Positions 9,622-16,020 of a DNA stretch of 64,000 nucleotides are shown here, in pieces; position 1 is the stretch's first letter; the number at the start of each line of letters is the position of its first letter. This DNA comes from Parvularcula sp. IMCC14364 (lineage in GTDB: Bacteria; Pseudomonadota; Alphaproteobacteria; Caulobacterales; Parvularculaceae): assembly GCF_030758415.1 (NCBI RefSeq), contig NZ_CP132334.1:3174001-3238000 (forward strand). Reading direction: 5' to 3'. The position numbers and the translations under genes are program-made. The notes beneath the pieces are model-generated. The model was given only the letters and a program-made list of their open reading frames with translations. It was not told the origin of the DNA and searched no databases.

Positions 9622-10776
9622 TCAGCCGGTACGGCCTGACCCTTCGGGGCTTGTCAGCAGTTCGACGGCTATCCTGTTGAGCAGTTTGCGACCCTTGGGC
9701 GTCAGGCAGAGTGTCCTGGCGGTACAATGCGCCAGGTTTTCTCCTTCGAGGTTCTGAATGACCTCTTCAGGCAAGGGCGCGCCGGACAGTTTTTCATAGA
9801 TGTCCATATCAATGCCTGACTGAAGGCGCAGTCCCATCAACAGATATTCTGCGCCCTGGCCCTGTGACGAGAGTGTTTCTGTCTGGAATTTCCGAGAAGG
9901 GGGTTCGGTCAGATAATCCGCAGGCTTGAGGGTTGTGGAAATCGCCAACCTGTCGCTGCCTTGTGAAAGGCGCCCATGGGCACCGGGGCCAATGCCAATA
10001 TAGTCCTTGTGCGTCCAATATAGCATATTGTGCCGGGATTCATCACCTTCTGCGGCGTGATTGGATACCTCATAGGCAGGCTTTCCGGCAGCCGCGCATG
10101 TATCCTGCGTCAGATCGTAGAAATCTGCCTGCAGGGGGTCTGCTGGCAAGGCCCAGTCCTGCCGGTCAACAGCTTTCTGGAAAGCGGTATCCGGTTCAAC
10201 GGTCAGTTGGTACAAGGAGAGATGTTGAACACCTGTTGCCAGTGCCGCGCCCAATTCCTCTGCCCACTGTTTCAGGCTTTGGTCAGGCCGGGCATAGATA
10301 AGGTCCAGCGTGGTGCGGTCAAAAACAGTCAGGGCAAGGTCAAGGGCTGCGCGGGCCTCGGCGGCTGAGTGATTGCGCCCCAGGAATTTCAGGGCATTGG
10401 TATTGAAAGACTGGATGCCCAGAGACAGGCGGTTGATGCCAGCTTTCCTGAAGTCGCTGAAGCGTGCCTGCTCAGCATCTGTCGGATTTGCCTCAAGCGT
10501 AATTTCAATATTATCAGAGGGTGACCAGAGCTCTGCGCATGTCTCAACAAGTCTTCCAACAAGTTCCGGAGGCATCAGGGAAGGTGTGCCACCACCAAAA
10601 TAAATGCTGCTCAGATTGCGCTGTCCGGTCTGTGCGGCAAACCATCGCAAGTCGTCGACCAGCACGCTCTCCCAGAGATCTGCTCGCACGTCACGGTTTC
10701 GATAGACGTTGAAATCGCAATAGGGGCAGATGCGCGTGCAATACGGCCAATGGATATAGACGCCAAATCCCATCAT
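9622..10776 (-). CDS. hemW: Radical SAM heme chaperone HemW
   Basis: 384 residues. The N-terminus GVYIHWPYCTRICPYCDFNVY carries the radical SAM CxxxCxxC triad plus the following Cys-Asp-Phe pattern of HemW, followed by IYFGGGTPSLM and ITLEANPTD. A C-terminal HemN-like domain is present. Members were long annotated as oxygen-independent coproporphyrinogen oxidases, but HemW lacks that activity and inserts heme into membrane proteins. Two adjacent ATGs open the frame right after a TAA. The stop lies two bases from the convergent LppC stop. Confidence 0.95.
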   Translation of the reverse strand: MMGFGVYIHWPYCTRICPYCDFNVYRNRDVRADLWESVLVDDLRWFAAQTGQRNLSSIYFGGGTPSLMPPELVGRLVETCAELWSPSDNIEITLEANPTDAEQARFSDFRKAGINRLSLGIQSFNTNALKFLGRNHSAAEARAALDLALTVFDRTTLDLIYARPDQSLKQWAEELGAALATGVQHLSLYQLTVEPDTAFQKAVDRQDWALPADPLQADFYDLTQDTCAAAGKPAYEVSNHAAEGDESRHNMLYWTHKDYIGIGPGAHGRLSQGSDRLAISTTLKPADYLTEPPSRKFQTETLSSQGQGAEYLLMGLRLQSGIDMDIYEKLSGAPLPEEVIQNLEGENLAHCTARTLCLTPKGRKLLNRIAVELLTSPEGSGRTG

Positions 10777-10873
10777 GCATTAAGCCGTGATGGCTTCCCT
10801 TTCCACGGCTGTGCGCCGGACCTGCGGATACGTCGCGAAGCGAGCCCGATTATCTGGCCGCGTATGGGTAAAG

Positions 10874-11473
10874 TCAGAAACACTTATTCAGCATGGCCTC
10901 TACAGCCAGCGCTCGATGGGAGATGGTTTTCTTTTCATCGGCGGGTATTTCCGCAAATGTCTGGGTTCTGCCAAGCGGCATGAACATCGGATCATAGCCG
11001 AAGCCGCCCTCTCCGCGCGGCGGCCAGATCAGCTTGCCGGCGCATTCCCCGCGCACCACTTCTGTATGGCCATCCGGCCAGGCCAGCGTCAGGACACATA
11101 TAAAGGCAGCAGAGCGGTCTTCATTGCCAGCCGCATGCAACCCGTCTTCCACTCTTTGCATGGCAGCCAGAAAATCTTTTTCTGGTCCGGCCCATCTGGC
11201 GGAATATATGCCAGGATCGCCATTTAGGGCAGTGACAGCGAGGCCGGAATCATCAGCCAGAGCAGGTAATTCACTGGCCTGTGCAGCGGCGAGCGCTTTC
11301 AGGGCGGAATTGGCTTCAAAGGTGTCCCCCGTTTCCTCTGGTTCTGGCAGATTCAGGTCGCCGGCAGAAAGAACGGTGACACCCATCGGGGCTAAAAGAC
11401 CGGAAAATTCGGCCAGTTTGCCCTTGTTGTGGGTCGCGAGGACCAGTTTTTTGTCAAAAAATTTCCTAGTCAT
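10874..11473 (-). CDS. rdgB: XTP/dITP pyrophosphatase
   Basis: This 199-residue house-cleaning NTPase of the Ham1/RdgB family removes dITP, dXTP and ITP from the nucleotide pool. It shows ATHNKGKLAEF at the N-terminus, ALADDSGLAV, the catalytic/binding segment GEGGFGYDPMFMP and the terminal SHRALAVEAM. It precedes hemW by about 97 bp on the same strand, a common pairing. Its 5' side faces the operator array of the small-protein cassette, so regulators bound there could also affect rdgB. Confidence 0.96.
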   Translation of the reverse strand: MTRKFFDKKLVLATHNKGKLAEFSGLLAPMGVTVLSAGDLNLPEPEETGDTFEANSALKALAAAQASELPALADDSGLAVTALNGDPGIYSARWAGPEKDFLAAMQRVEDGLHAAGNEDRSAAFICVLTLAWPDGHTEVVRGECAGKLIWPPRGEGGFGYDPMFMPLGRTQTFAEIPADEKKTISHRALAVEAMLNKCF

Positions 11474-11495
11474 TTCAATGAGTTAAAACACCTCA

Positions 11496-11578
11496 TGTTG
11501 AAAAACGACAAAAAAATATCGTTTTTCAATAAAAAGCACTTGCATCGTTTTTCGATATGTCTATATTGATAAACAATA
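11496..11578. promoter_or_regulatory. Four operator-like 15-bp dyads upstream of the small-protein cassette
   Basis: Four imperfect dyads with the plan TATYG-N5-CRATA lie between rdgB and the first small gene. They are TGTTGAAAAACGACA (11496-11510), TATCGTTTTTCAATA (11517-11531), CATCGTTTTTCGATA (11543-11557) and TATTGATAAACAATA (11564-11578). Start-to-start spacings are 21, 26 and 21 bp, so two pairs each lie about two helical turns apart. Sites 1 and 2 together also form a perfect 11-bp inverted repeat (11498-11508 / 11519-11529). Site 3 sits in the spacer of the likely promoter and site 4 overlaps its -10. The natural candidate ligand is the XRE protein encoded at 12753; this is inference. 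Confidence 0.65.
11540..11567 (+). promoter_or_regulatory. Likely sigma-70 promoter of the small-protein cassette
   Basis: TTGCAT (11540-11545), a 16-bp spacer and TATATT (11562-11567) resemble a vegetative promoter. A start near 11575 would give a leader of about 135 nt before the first small gene. That leader contains two small inverted repeats: GGCCG...CGGCC around 11580-11601 and GGGCGG...CCGCCC at 11635-11663. The promoter is embedded in the dyad array. Confidence 0.5.
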
Positions 11579-11708
11579 AGGCCGAACAAAAAACGACGGC
11601 CAGAGAGTACCGAGTAAGACGACCCAAGAAAAAAGGGCGGAAAAGCAAAAAGCCAAACCGCCCGAAGTTAAAAACGATAGTTTGAGAAACAGAAATTGGA
11701 GATTTCAC

Positions 11709-11840
11709 ATGTCTAACAAACAGAACACTAAATTCGCTGGTTTTGGCCAGTTTGTCAATATCACAGCTTCAGTAGCTGTCGTGGCGTTGATCGCCCTCGG
11801 CTATGCAAGCGCGATTTCCGACCTGCCTGTCACCATCTGA
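11709..11840 (+). CDS. 43-residue single-span membrane peptide, copy 1
   Basis: GGAG lies seven bases before the ATG. The peptide has a polar Lys/Gln/Asn N-terminus (MSNKQNTKFAGFGQ), one hydrophobic helix (about residues 15-35) and the tail SAISDLPVTI. A paralogue of identical length lies at 11993-12124 and ends in TAISDLPVTI. Over the last nine sense codons the copies differ at four third positions, all synonymous, and at no amino acid, which argues for a real, constrained protein. The positive N-terminus suggests N-in/C-out insertion, putting the conserved tail in the periplasm. No known family is recognised. Signalling peptide, small membrane regulator or type I toxin-like peptide are all possible. 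Confidence 0.75.
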   Translation: MSNKQNTKFAGFGQFVNITASVAVVALIALGYASAISDLPVTI

Positions 11841-11853
11841 CGCGGGAACGAAC

Positions 11854-11903
11854 AGGGCGGCATTCATACCTTAAACCCAACGCCCTAACGTGGGTGCCGC
11901 CCT
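11854..11903 (+). ncRNA. Structured hairpin element, copy 1 (3' of the first small peptide gene)
   Basis: Arms AGGGCGGCATTCAT (11854-11867) and GTGGGTGCCGCCCT (11890-11903) form 14 pairs including three G-U wobbles, around a 22-nt loop (11868-11889) identical to that of copy 2. Loop bases CGCCCT (11881-11886) repeat the end of the 3' arm and could pair with the 5' AGGGCG instead, giving two mutually exclusive folds. A short T-run (CTTTT) follows, so it may act as a weak terminator or attenuator in the transcript. Confidence 0.65.
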
Positions 11904-11992
11904 GAACTCTTTTCAACTGCCGCAATACGGACCCAACTCCGCATAACAGGCAAAGCATTGAACCCATCATCTGATCTCCAGGAGAGACCGAA

Positions 11993-12124
11993 ATGACGAA
12001 ACAAAAAGTAACCCAAACCGGCCGTAACAGCAACCTGGCCCATATGATTGCCACAGTCCTGATCGTGGTGATGGTTGCAGCAGGCTACATGACAGCGATT
12101 TCTGACCTGCCTGTTACTATTTGA
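11993..12124 (+). CDS. 43-residue single-span membrane peptide, copy 2
   Basis: AGGAGAG lies seven bases before the ATG. The peptide MTKQKVTQTGRNSN... has one hydrophobic helix (about residues 15-33) and ends GYMTAISDLPVTI. It is the paralogue of the gene at 11709, with the same length, topology and tail; the N-terminal halves have diverged. It is followed 15 bp later by the second copy of the hairpin element, so gene plus hairpin form a duplicated unit of about 200-280 bp. Function unknown. Confidence 0.75.
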   Translation: MTKQKVTQTGRNSNLAHMIATVLIVVMVAAGYMTAISDLPVTI

Positions 12125-12139
12125 CAGGCTGGCCAAAAC

Positions 12140-12189
12140 AGGGCGGCATCCATACCTTAAACCCAACGCCCTAACGTGGATGTCGCCCT
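12140..12189 (+). ncRNA. Structured hairpin element, copy 2 (3' of the second small peptide gene)
   Basis: Arms AGGGCGGCATCCAT (12140-12153) and GTGGATGTCGCCCT (12176-12189) form 14 pairs with two wobbles. The 22-nt loop (12154-12175) is identical to copy 1. The stem differences between copies (T-G to T-A, T-G to C-G, G-C to G-U) all keep pairing. AACTTTTT follows directly, then the DUF2975 start 26 bases on. A partial terminator here would make the peptides more abundant than the downstream membrane protein and regulator; this is inference. Confidence 0.65.
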
Positions 12190-12215
12190 AACTTTTTAAA
12201 CTCGAGGGAACGAGG

Positions 12216-12749
12216 ATGATTAAGAAAAACAAACTGGCCGGATTTCTGTCAGTTATTTTGCGCATCATCTACATCATCTCTCTCGTGGCGATGGTGGTGT
12301 TGGGTATCTTGTCGGTCGCGACTTTTTTTGCTGCGCCGCTTGAGGGGGTTCTGAACCGTATTCATGGTGTGGATCTGGATCTTAATGATTTTGCGATGTC
12401 CGAATTTGTTGATGTCGCCAAGAGTTTCATTACTGCCGTAATGTTTGTGGTGGTTTCCCGTTGTCTGATGGTCGTTCTGCAAACGATCTCCGACGGAACG
12501 CCGTTTGAGACGGATAACGCTGCCAGGTTCAGCATTATTGCCAAAGTGGTGGTGTATGCCGAGCTGGCCAAGTTCGCGGTGGTGCCGGTGTCCGGTCTGA
12601 TCGCAATGATATTGGGTATTGAGTATGGTGAAGGCGGACAGCTTTCTCTCAATCTGACGAATTTTCTGGGCGCCGGGATCGCACTTGTTCTCGCAGAAGT
12701 GTTCCGTGAAGGAGCGCGCCTGCGTGAAGAGCAGGAGTTAACGGTTTAA
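12216..12749 (+). CDS. DUF2975 membrane protein
   Basis: 177 residues with four predicted helices (about 12-40, 70-90, 110-135 and 145-165), matching DUF2975, an uncharacterised family almost always encoded beside a small XRE regulator of the YozG type. That is exactly the arrangement here: the regulator gene starts four bases after this stop. GAGGG lies seven bases before the ATG. By analogy with other membrane protein/regulator pairs it may be a sensor or immunity-like partner that controls the regulator, but that is inference. Confidence 0.8.
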   Translation: MIKKNKLAGFLSVILRIIYIISLVAMVVLGILSVATFFAAPLEGVLNRIHGVDLDLNDFAMSEFVDVAKSFITAVMFVVVSRCLMVVLQTISDGTPFETDNAARFSIIAKVVVYAELAKFAVVPVSGLIAMILGIEYGEGGQLSLNLTNFLGAGIALVLAEVFREGARLREEQELTV

Positions 12750-12752
12750 CGC

Positions 12753-12965
12753 ATGGCAATCAGTGTAAAACTCGACAGGATTTTGCTGGAACGCGGCATG
12801 TCACTGACTGAATTGTCAGAGCGGGTCGGTGTGACCATCGCCAATCTGTCCATTCTGAAAACCGGCAAAGCCAAAGCGATCCGATTTTCCACGCTGGAAG
12901 CGATCTGCAAGGAGCTGGAATGTCAGCCGGGCGATATTTTGAGCTTTGACGAAGAGGGAAATTGA
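12753..12965 (+). CDS. Small XRE-family (YozG-like) transcriptional regulator
   Basis: A 70-residue protein that is essentially one helix-turn-helix domain: LDRILLERGMSLTELSERVGVTIANLSILKTGKAKAIRFSTLEAICKELECQPGDIL. There is no ligand or dimerisation domain. It is closely spaced after DUF2975, as in many genomes. It is the best candidate to bind the four dyads at 11496-11578 and control its own operon. A second, related regulator of the same size occurs at 23448. Confidence 0.88.
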   Translation: MAISVKLDRILLERGMSLTELSERVGVTIANLSILKTGKAKAIRFSTLEAICKELECQPGDILSFDEEGN

Positions 12966-12982
12966 TACTACATTATTAGTAT
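12965..12982. promoter_or_regulatory. Short dyad between the XRE gene and the 73-residue membrane protein
   Basis: ATACTA-CATTAT-TAGTAT is a perfect 6-bp dyad starting at the last base of the XRE stop codon, just before AGGAGAG of the next gene. It could be an internal operator or a small RNA hairpin affecting translation. It does not match the upstream dyad consensus. Confidence 0.35.
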
Positions 12983-12996
12983 TAAGGAGAGAAATC

Positions 12997-13218
12997 ATGC
13001 AGGCGCGCAAGGATACCATGTTGTCACAAACCAACCATGTTGCCTCAAGGGGGTTCAGCCTGTTTGTGCGGAACGCCGTCATGCTCTCGGCTATTGTCAC
13101 CGTTCTTGCGCTTGTCGTGCTCAATTTCACGCTCCCCGCCGCCCCTCATTCGGATACAGTCATCTATTCAACGGCAGGCGTTGACAGATCACAACCCGTC
13201 GGCCGGGATAGCCGATAG
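12997..13218 (+). CDS. 73-residue single-span membrane protein
   Basis: The ATG at 12997 follows AGGAGAGAAATC; a longer in-frame start at 12946 would overlap the XRE gene and lacks a ribosome site. The protein has a Lys/Arg-containing N-terminus, one strong hydrophobic segment (NAVMLSAIVTVLALVVLNF, about residues 24-42) and a polar C-terminus likely facing the periplasm. No family is recognised. Its place directly behind the DUF2975/XRE pair suggests the same operon. Confidence 0.65.
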   Translation: MQARKDTMLSQTNHVASRGFSLFVRNAVMLSAIVTVLALVVLNFTLPAAPHSDTVIYSTAGVDRSQPVGRDSR

Positions 13219-13286
13219 GCCTTCTTGAAGCGGCCAGCGGGAAGCACCATTTCAGTGTCAGGGCGTTACAACAGGAGGGACTATCC

Positions 13287-13436
13287 ATGTGGCTATGGCT
13301 ATTATGGTGGTGTGTTGATGATCATCTGGCGGAAGCGTTTGAAACACCTGGCCTTGGCGAACTGCCAATATGGTTGCCGCTGATCATCAGTCTGGCAATA
13401 TCATTCACATTCTCGAAAAATGTCAGTAATGGCTGA
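13287..13436 (+). CDS. 49-residue Trp-rich membrane micro-protein
   Basis: AGGAGG stands eight bases before the ATG, the strongest ribosome site in this cassette. The peptide starts MWLWLLWWCVDDHLAEAFE, then GELPIWLPLIISLAISF and a short polar end. Four of the first eight residues are Trp. It probably has one membrane helix plus an interfacial N-terminus. No homologue is recognised. It is 68 bp behind the 73-residue gene and likely the last member of the cassette; the next gene is convergent. Confidence 0.6.
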   Translation: MWLWLLWWCVDDHLAEAFETPGLGELPIWLPLIISLAISFTFSKNVSNG

Positions 13437-13450
13437 ACCGGACTTCTGCT

Positions 13451-13990
13451 TTAGCGGGCCCTGATGACTTCATCACGCAAAAGGCCCGGTCTGCGTTGGT
13501 GATAGCGGCGCATGTAAAACCCAACGATCGCAACCCAGAAAAGCAGCATCCCGAAAAAATAATAAAAACCGCCAAGGTCATGCACATAATATTGCAATGC
13601 CTCAGGCGGAATGTCGGTGACGATCCGGGTTTGCCCGCTGTCATCGAGCATGACAGTGGCGACAACTTCAGACGGGTTCGGAATAAACCCGAACCGATGC
13701 ATGGCCCAGTCACCGCCTGCCAGCAGGCCCATCATCAAGGGGGAGCCAAGCAGAAATGTTGCAATAACCGCCAGACAATAGCCAGGGCCCCGTGGGCGCT
13801 CTGCCCGTGTGTAAATGCTGGCGAAAGTCTCTGCGGTAAAGCCTTCCACGAATTCCGGCTCGGCAGATTTCAGGCGCTCATACTCAAACTGGGCTCCTTC
13901 TGCCAGCTCACGTTCAATGCGGGCACACCACCATCGATAAAGCGCATAAAGCCCGCCAACGATAACCAGACAGAACAGAATGTAACTCAA
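13451..13990 (-). CDS. Membrane protein of unknown function, about 179 residues
   Basis: The frame is open from a TTG at 14062, but a TTG at 13990 with GAGGTG just upstream gives a start directly at the first helix (MSYILFCLVIVGGLYALYRWW). Three helices are predicted: near the N-terminus, near the middle (CLAVIATFLLGSPLMMGLL) and near the C-terminus (FYYFFGMLLFWVAIVGFYM), with a charged basic end. No family recognised. It follows the DUF2244 gene on the same strand with an 83-bp gap to the chosen start. The start is uncertain. Confidence 0.6.
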   Translation of the reverse strand: MSYILFCLVIVGGLYALYRWWCARIERELAEGAQFEYERLKSAEPEFVEGFTAETFASIYTRAERPRGPGYCLAVIATFLLGSPLMMGLLAGGDWAMHRFGFIPNPSEVVATVMLDDSGQTRIVTDIPPEALQYYVHDLGGFYYFFGMLLFWVAIVGFYMRRYHQRRPGLLRDEVIRAR

Positions 13991-14073
13991 CAAGGCGCAC
14001 CTCAGAATAACACGACACCAGACAGTAGACGGGATGAGACTGTTTGCAAAGCGCCCGGCCAAATGCTGAAGTT

Positions 14074-14598
14074 TTAATTATTGTCCGGCGGCATGGTTGC
14101 GGTCTGCTCACGCATTTTGTGCAATGCCCTTTGCAGCGCGTCGGCTAGTTCTCCGCGTTCCGCCGGTGACAGAAAAGCCCCGAGCACCAGCGTCTTGCCG
14201 TGACTGACAAGCTGCAACTGGCTTTCATGTTGTACGGGGCGCTCCATTTCCACGCGAGTCCAGAACGGCTGGAGCCGCCACCGGCTTTCATGACCGGACG
14301 GGAGAACGCGGCAGACCCATAATTCGTCGGCGGTCATGAGCACCCGCTCATGCAGTCGGCCCTGTTTGTAGCTGAGGCGAAAAGCCAGCCAGACAGCGAA
14401 AATATCAAGGCCTGCAAAAAACAGGACAGGCCATGCTCCCAGAACCAGATACCAGATGCCAGCGAGGACATTGAAGACGATCACAACTGTCATGACCGCG
14501 ATAAAGCCTGCATTTGGCAGAGAGCGGTTGGGATAAAGGAGTGCGTTAAAGAGCAATGGTTCTTCAGATTGATCCCCGGTGGGCGAGGCGTCAGCCAT
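14074..14598 (-). CDS. DUF2244 family membrane protein
   Basis: From the ATG at 14598 the protein has 174 residues; in-frame starts at 14652 and 14658 are alternatives. It has the DUF2244 pattern: LLFNALLYPNRSLPNAGF, two adjacent helices (about residues 27-70) and a C-terminal region with WVCRVLPSGHESRWRLQPFWTRV and LGAFLSPAERGELADALQRAL. The family is found in alphaproteobacteria, often near nth, as here. The C-terminal part resembles a PH-like sheet; function unknown. Confidence 0.82.
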   Translation of the reverse strand: MADASPTGDQSEEPLLFNALLYPNRSLPNAGFIAVMTVVIVFNVLAGIWYLVLGAWPVLFFAGLDIFAVWLAFRLSYKQGRLHERVLMTADELWVCRVLPSGHESRWRLQPFWTRVEMERPVQHESQLQLVSHGKTLVLGAFLSPAERGELADALQRALHKMREQTATMPPDNN

Positions 14599-14856
14599 TG
14601 CTTTGCCTTGTATCAGGGGGGGCATGTTCTCGATGACCTGTGTGCGTGCCATGGACAAAATCTAGGCCGCACACCGTATGGCGGCAAGTTAAAGACAGGT
14701 TGGTCTAGTGGTAATTACCCGGCCAGGCGCTGCTATGATGGCATGAAAAAAATGCCTGCGGCACTGGCGAAAGCCCCCAAAACCGGCTTAGGTAAGGTAT
14801 TATTAACCAAGTTAATGGGCTTCGCGGCCCGACATCGCCACAAAAGGGAGACCCAG

Positions 14857-15174
14857 ATGAGCGACTACATCGAGAACGTCCGCAAATACCGCTCCAACGC
14901 CAGTGAGGAAACAGTCGACAAGATCGTCAAGCATCTCGGCATTGCCCTGCGCAACCGGGACTCTTCTCTTGTTTCCTGTTCAGACAAGTCCGAGCTGGAG
15001 CGTGTGCGCGAGAGCTGGTGCAAGAAAAAGCTGGCCTCAGACAAGTCTGACGCAGAGCTGGACGAAGTAATCAATGAAGTTTGTGTGCAGATGGCTGATG
15101 AAAAAAGCAACAAGCACCGCGTCACTTTTTATTACCTGGTCGCCGATAAGCTGGACAAGCTCGTAACGCTTTAA
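14857..15174 (+). CDS. DUF2853 family small soluble protein
   Basis: 105 residues after GGGAGACCCAG. It is charged and helical (SDYIENVRKYRSNASEETVDKIVKHLGIAL, then LERVRESWCKKKL and TFYYLVADKLDKL), matching DUF2853, a small soluble alpha-helical family of unknown function. It is followed by a clear intrinsic terminator, so it is probably monocistronic. Confidence 0.82.
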   Translation: MSDYIENVRKYRSNASEETVDKIVKHLGIALRNRDSSLVSCSDKSELERVRESWCKKKLASDKSDAELDEVINEVCVQMADEKSNKHRVTFYYLVADKLDKLVTL

Positions 15175-15199
15175 GCAACCTTATTGAGCATTTAATCTC

Positions 15200-15233
15200 G
15201 GGCAGGTCGCAGTGATGCGCACCTGCCCTTTTG
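15200..15233 (+). terminator. Rho-independent terminator of the DUF2853 gene
   Basis: GGGCAGGT (15200-15207) pairs with ACCTGCCC (15221-15228). An inner CGCA-gtga-TGCG stem extends it with one bulge, and TTTTGTTT follows. It lies 26 bp after the stop at 15174. Confidence 0.85.
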
Positions 15234-15255
15234 TTTGATGAATATGAGGGGCGCC

Positions 15256-16020
15256 ATGCCCAAAAATATGACCCGTGCCAATGTTGCGGCATTTTATGAA
15301 ACTCTGTCGAAGGTTAAACCAGAACCTGATACAGAACTGACCTATCACGATCCGTACACCCTCCTTGTGGCTGTGACGCTTTCTGCACAGGCAACAGATG
15401 TTGGTGTCAACAAGGCAACGGCAAGACTTTTCCCGGTGGCTGATACGCCGGAGAAGATGGTCGCGCTTGGCGAAGAAAAACTGGGCGAGCATATACGGAC
15501 AATTGGGCTGTGGCGCAATAAGGCAAAGAATGTCATCAAACTTTCCCAGATCCTGCTTGATGAGCATGGCGGAATTGTACCCGAAGACCGGGATGCTTTG
15601 CAAAAGCTGCCGGGCGTTGGTCGCAAGACAGCCAATGTTGTCTGCAATGTTGCTTTTGGCCAGCCGACCATTGCCGTGGATACCCATATTTTTCGGGTCT
15701 CAAATCGCACGGGTCTTGCCCGTGGCAAGGACGTCTTGGCCGTTGAGCAGCGCCTGGAGAAAGTGACCCCGCCAGAATATTTGCAGCATGCCCACCACTG
15801 GCTGATCCTGCATGGCCGCTACATTTGCAAGGCAATGGGCGACCCGGAATGCTGGCGTTGCCCGGTCAGGGATCTGTGCCTTTATGCGCCAAAGACACCG
15901 GAAGGGGGCTTCCCCAAGCAGAAGAAAACGGTCAGTAAGAAGGCGGCAAAATCAATGCGCAGCAAACCAGCCCTAAAATCTGCTCGCAAAAAGAAACCAT
16001 CTGTGAAGGACAAGGCATGA
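15256..16020 (+). CDS. nth: Endonuclease III, base-excision repair glycosylase/AP lyase
   Basis: From the ATG at 15256 (GAGGGG upstream) there are 254 residues. The helix-hairpin-helix LPGVGRKTANVV carries the catalytic Lys, VDTHIFRVSNR the catalytic Asp, and CKAMGDPECWRCPVRDLC the four Cys of the [4Fe-4S] cluster. It excises oxidised pyrimidines and nicks the DNA. Unusually, about 35 extra residues follow the cluster and are very Lys/Arg-rich (KQKKTVSKKAAKSMRSKP and on), probably a disordered DNA-binding tail. The stop overlaps the pyrF start. Confidence 0.96.
   Translation: MPKNMTRANVAAFYETLSKVKPEPDTELTYHDPYTLLVAVTLSAQATDVGVNKATARLFPVADTPEKMVALGEEKLGEHIRTIGLWRNKAKNVIKLSQILLDEHGGIVPEDRDALQKLPGVGRKTANVVCNVAFGQPTIAVDTHIFRVSNRTGLARGKDVLAVEQRLEKVTPPEYLQHAHHWLILHGRYICKAMGDPECWRCPVRDLCLYAPKTPEGGFPKQKKTVSKKAAKSMRSKPALKSARKKKPSVKDKA

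Noticed and set aside
12946-12996. Longer start for the 73-residue membrane protein
   Set aside because: It would overlap the XRE gene, lacks a ribosome site, and AGGAGAG sits before the ATG at 12997.
14700-14745. TGGTCTAGTGGTAA resembling a tRNA D-arm
   Set aside because: No acceptor, anticodon or T arm can be completed around it.
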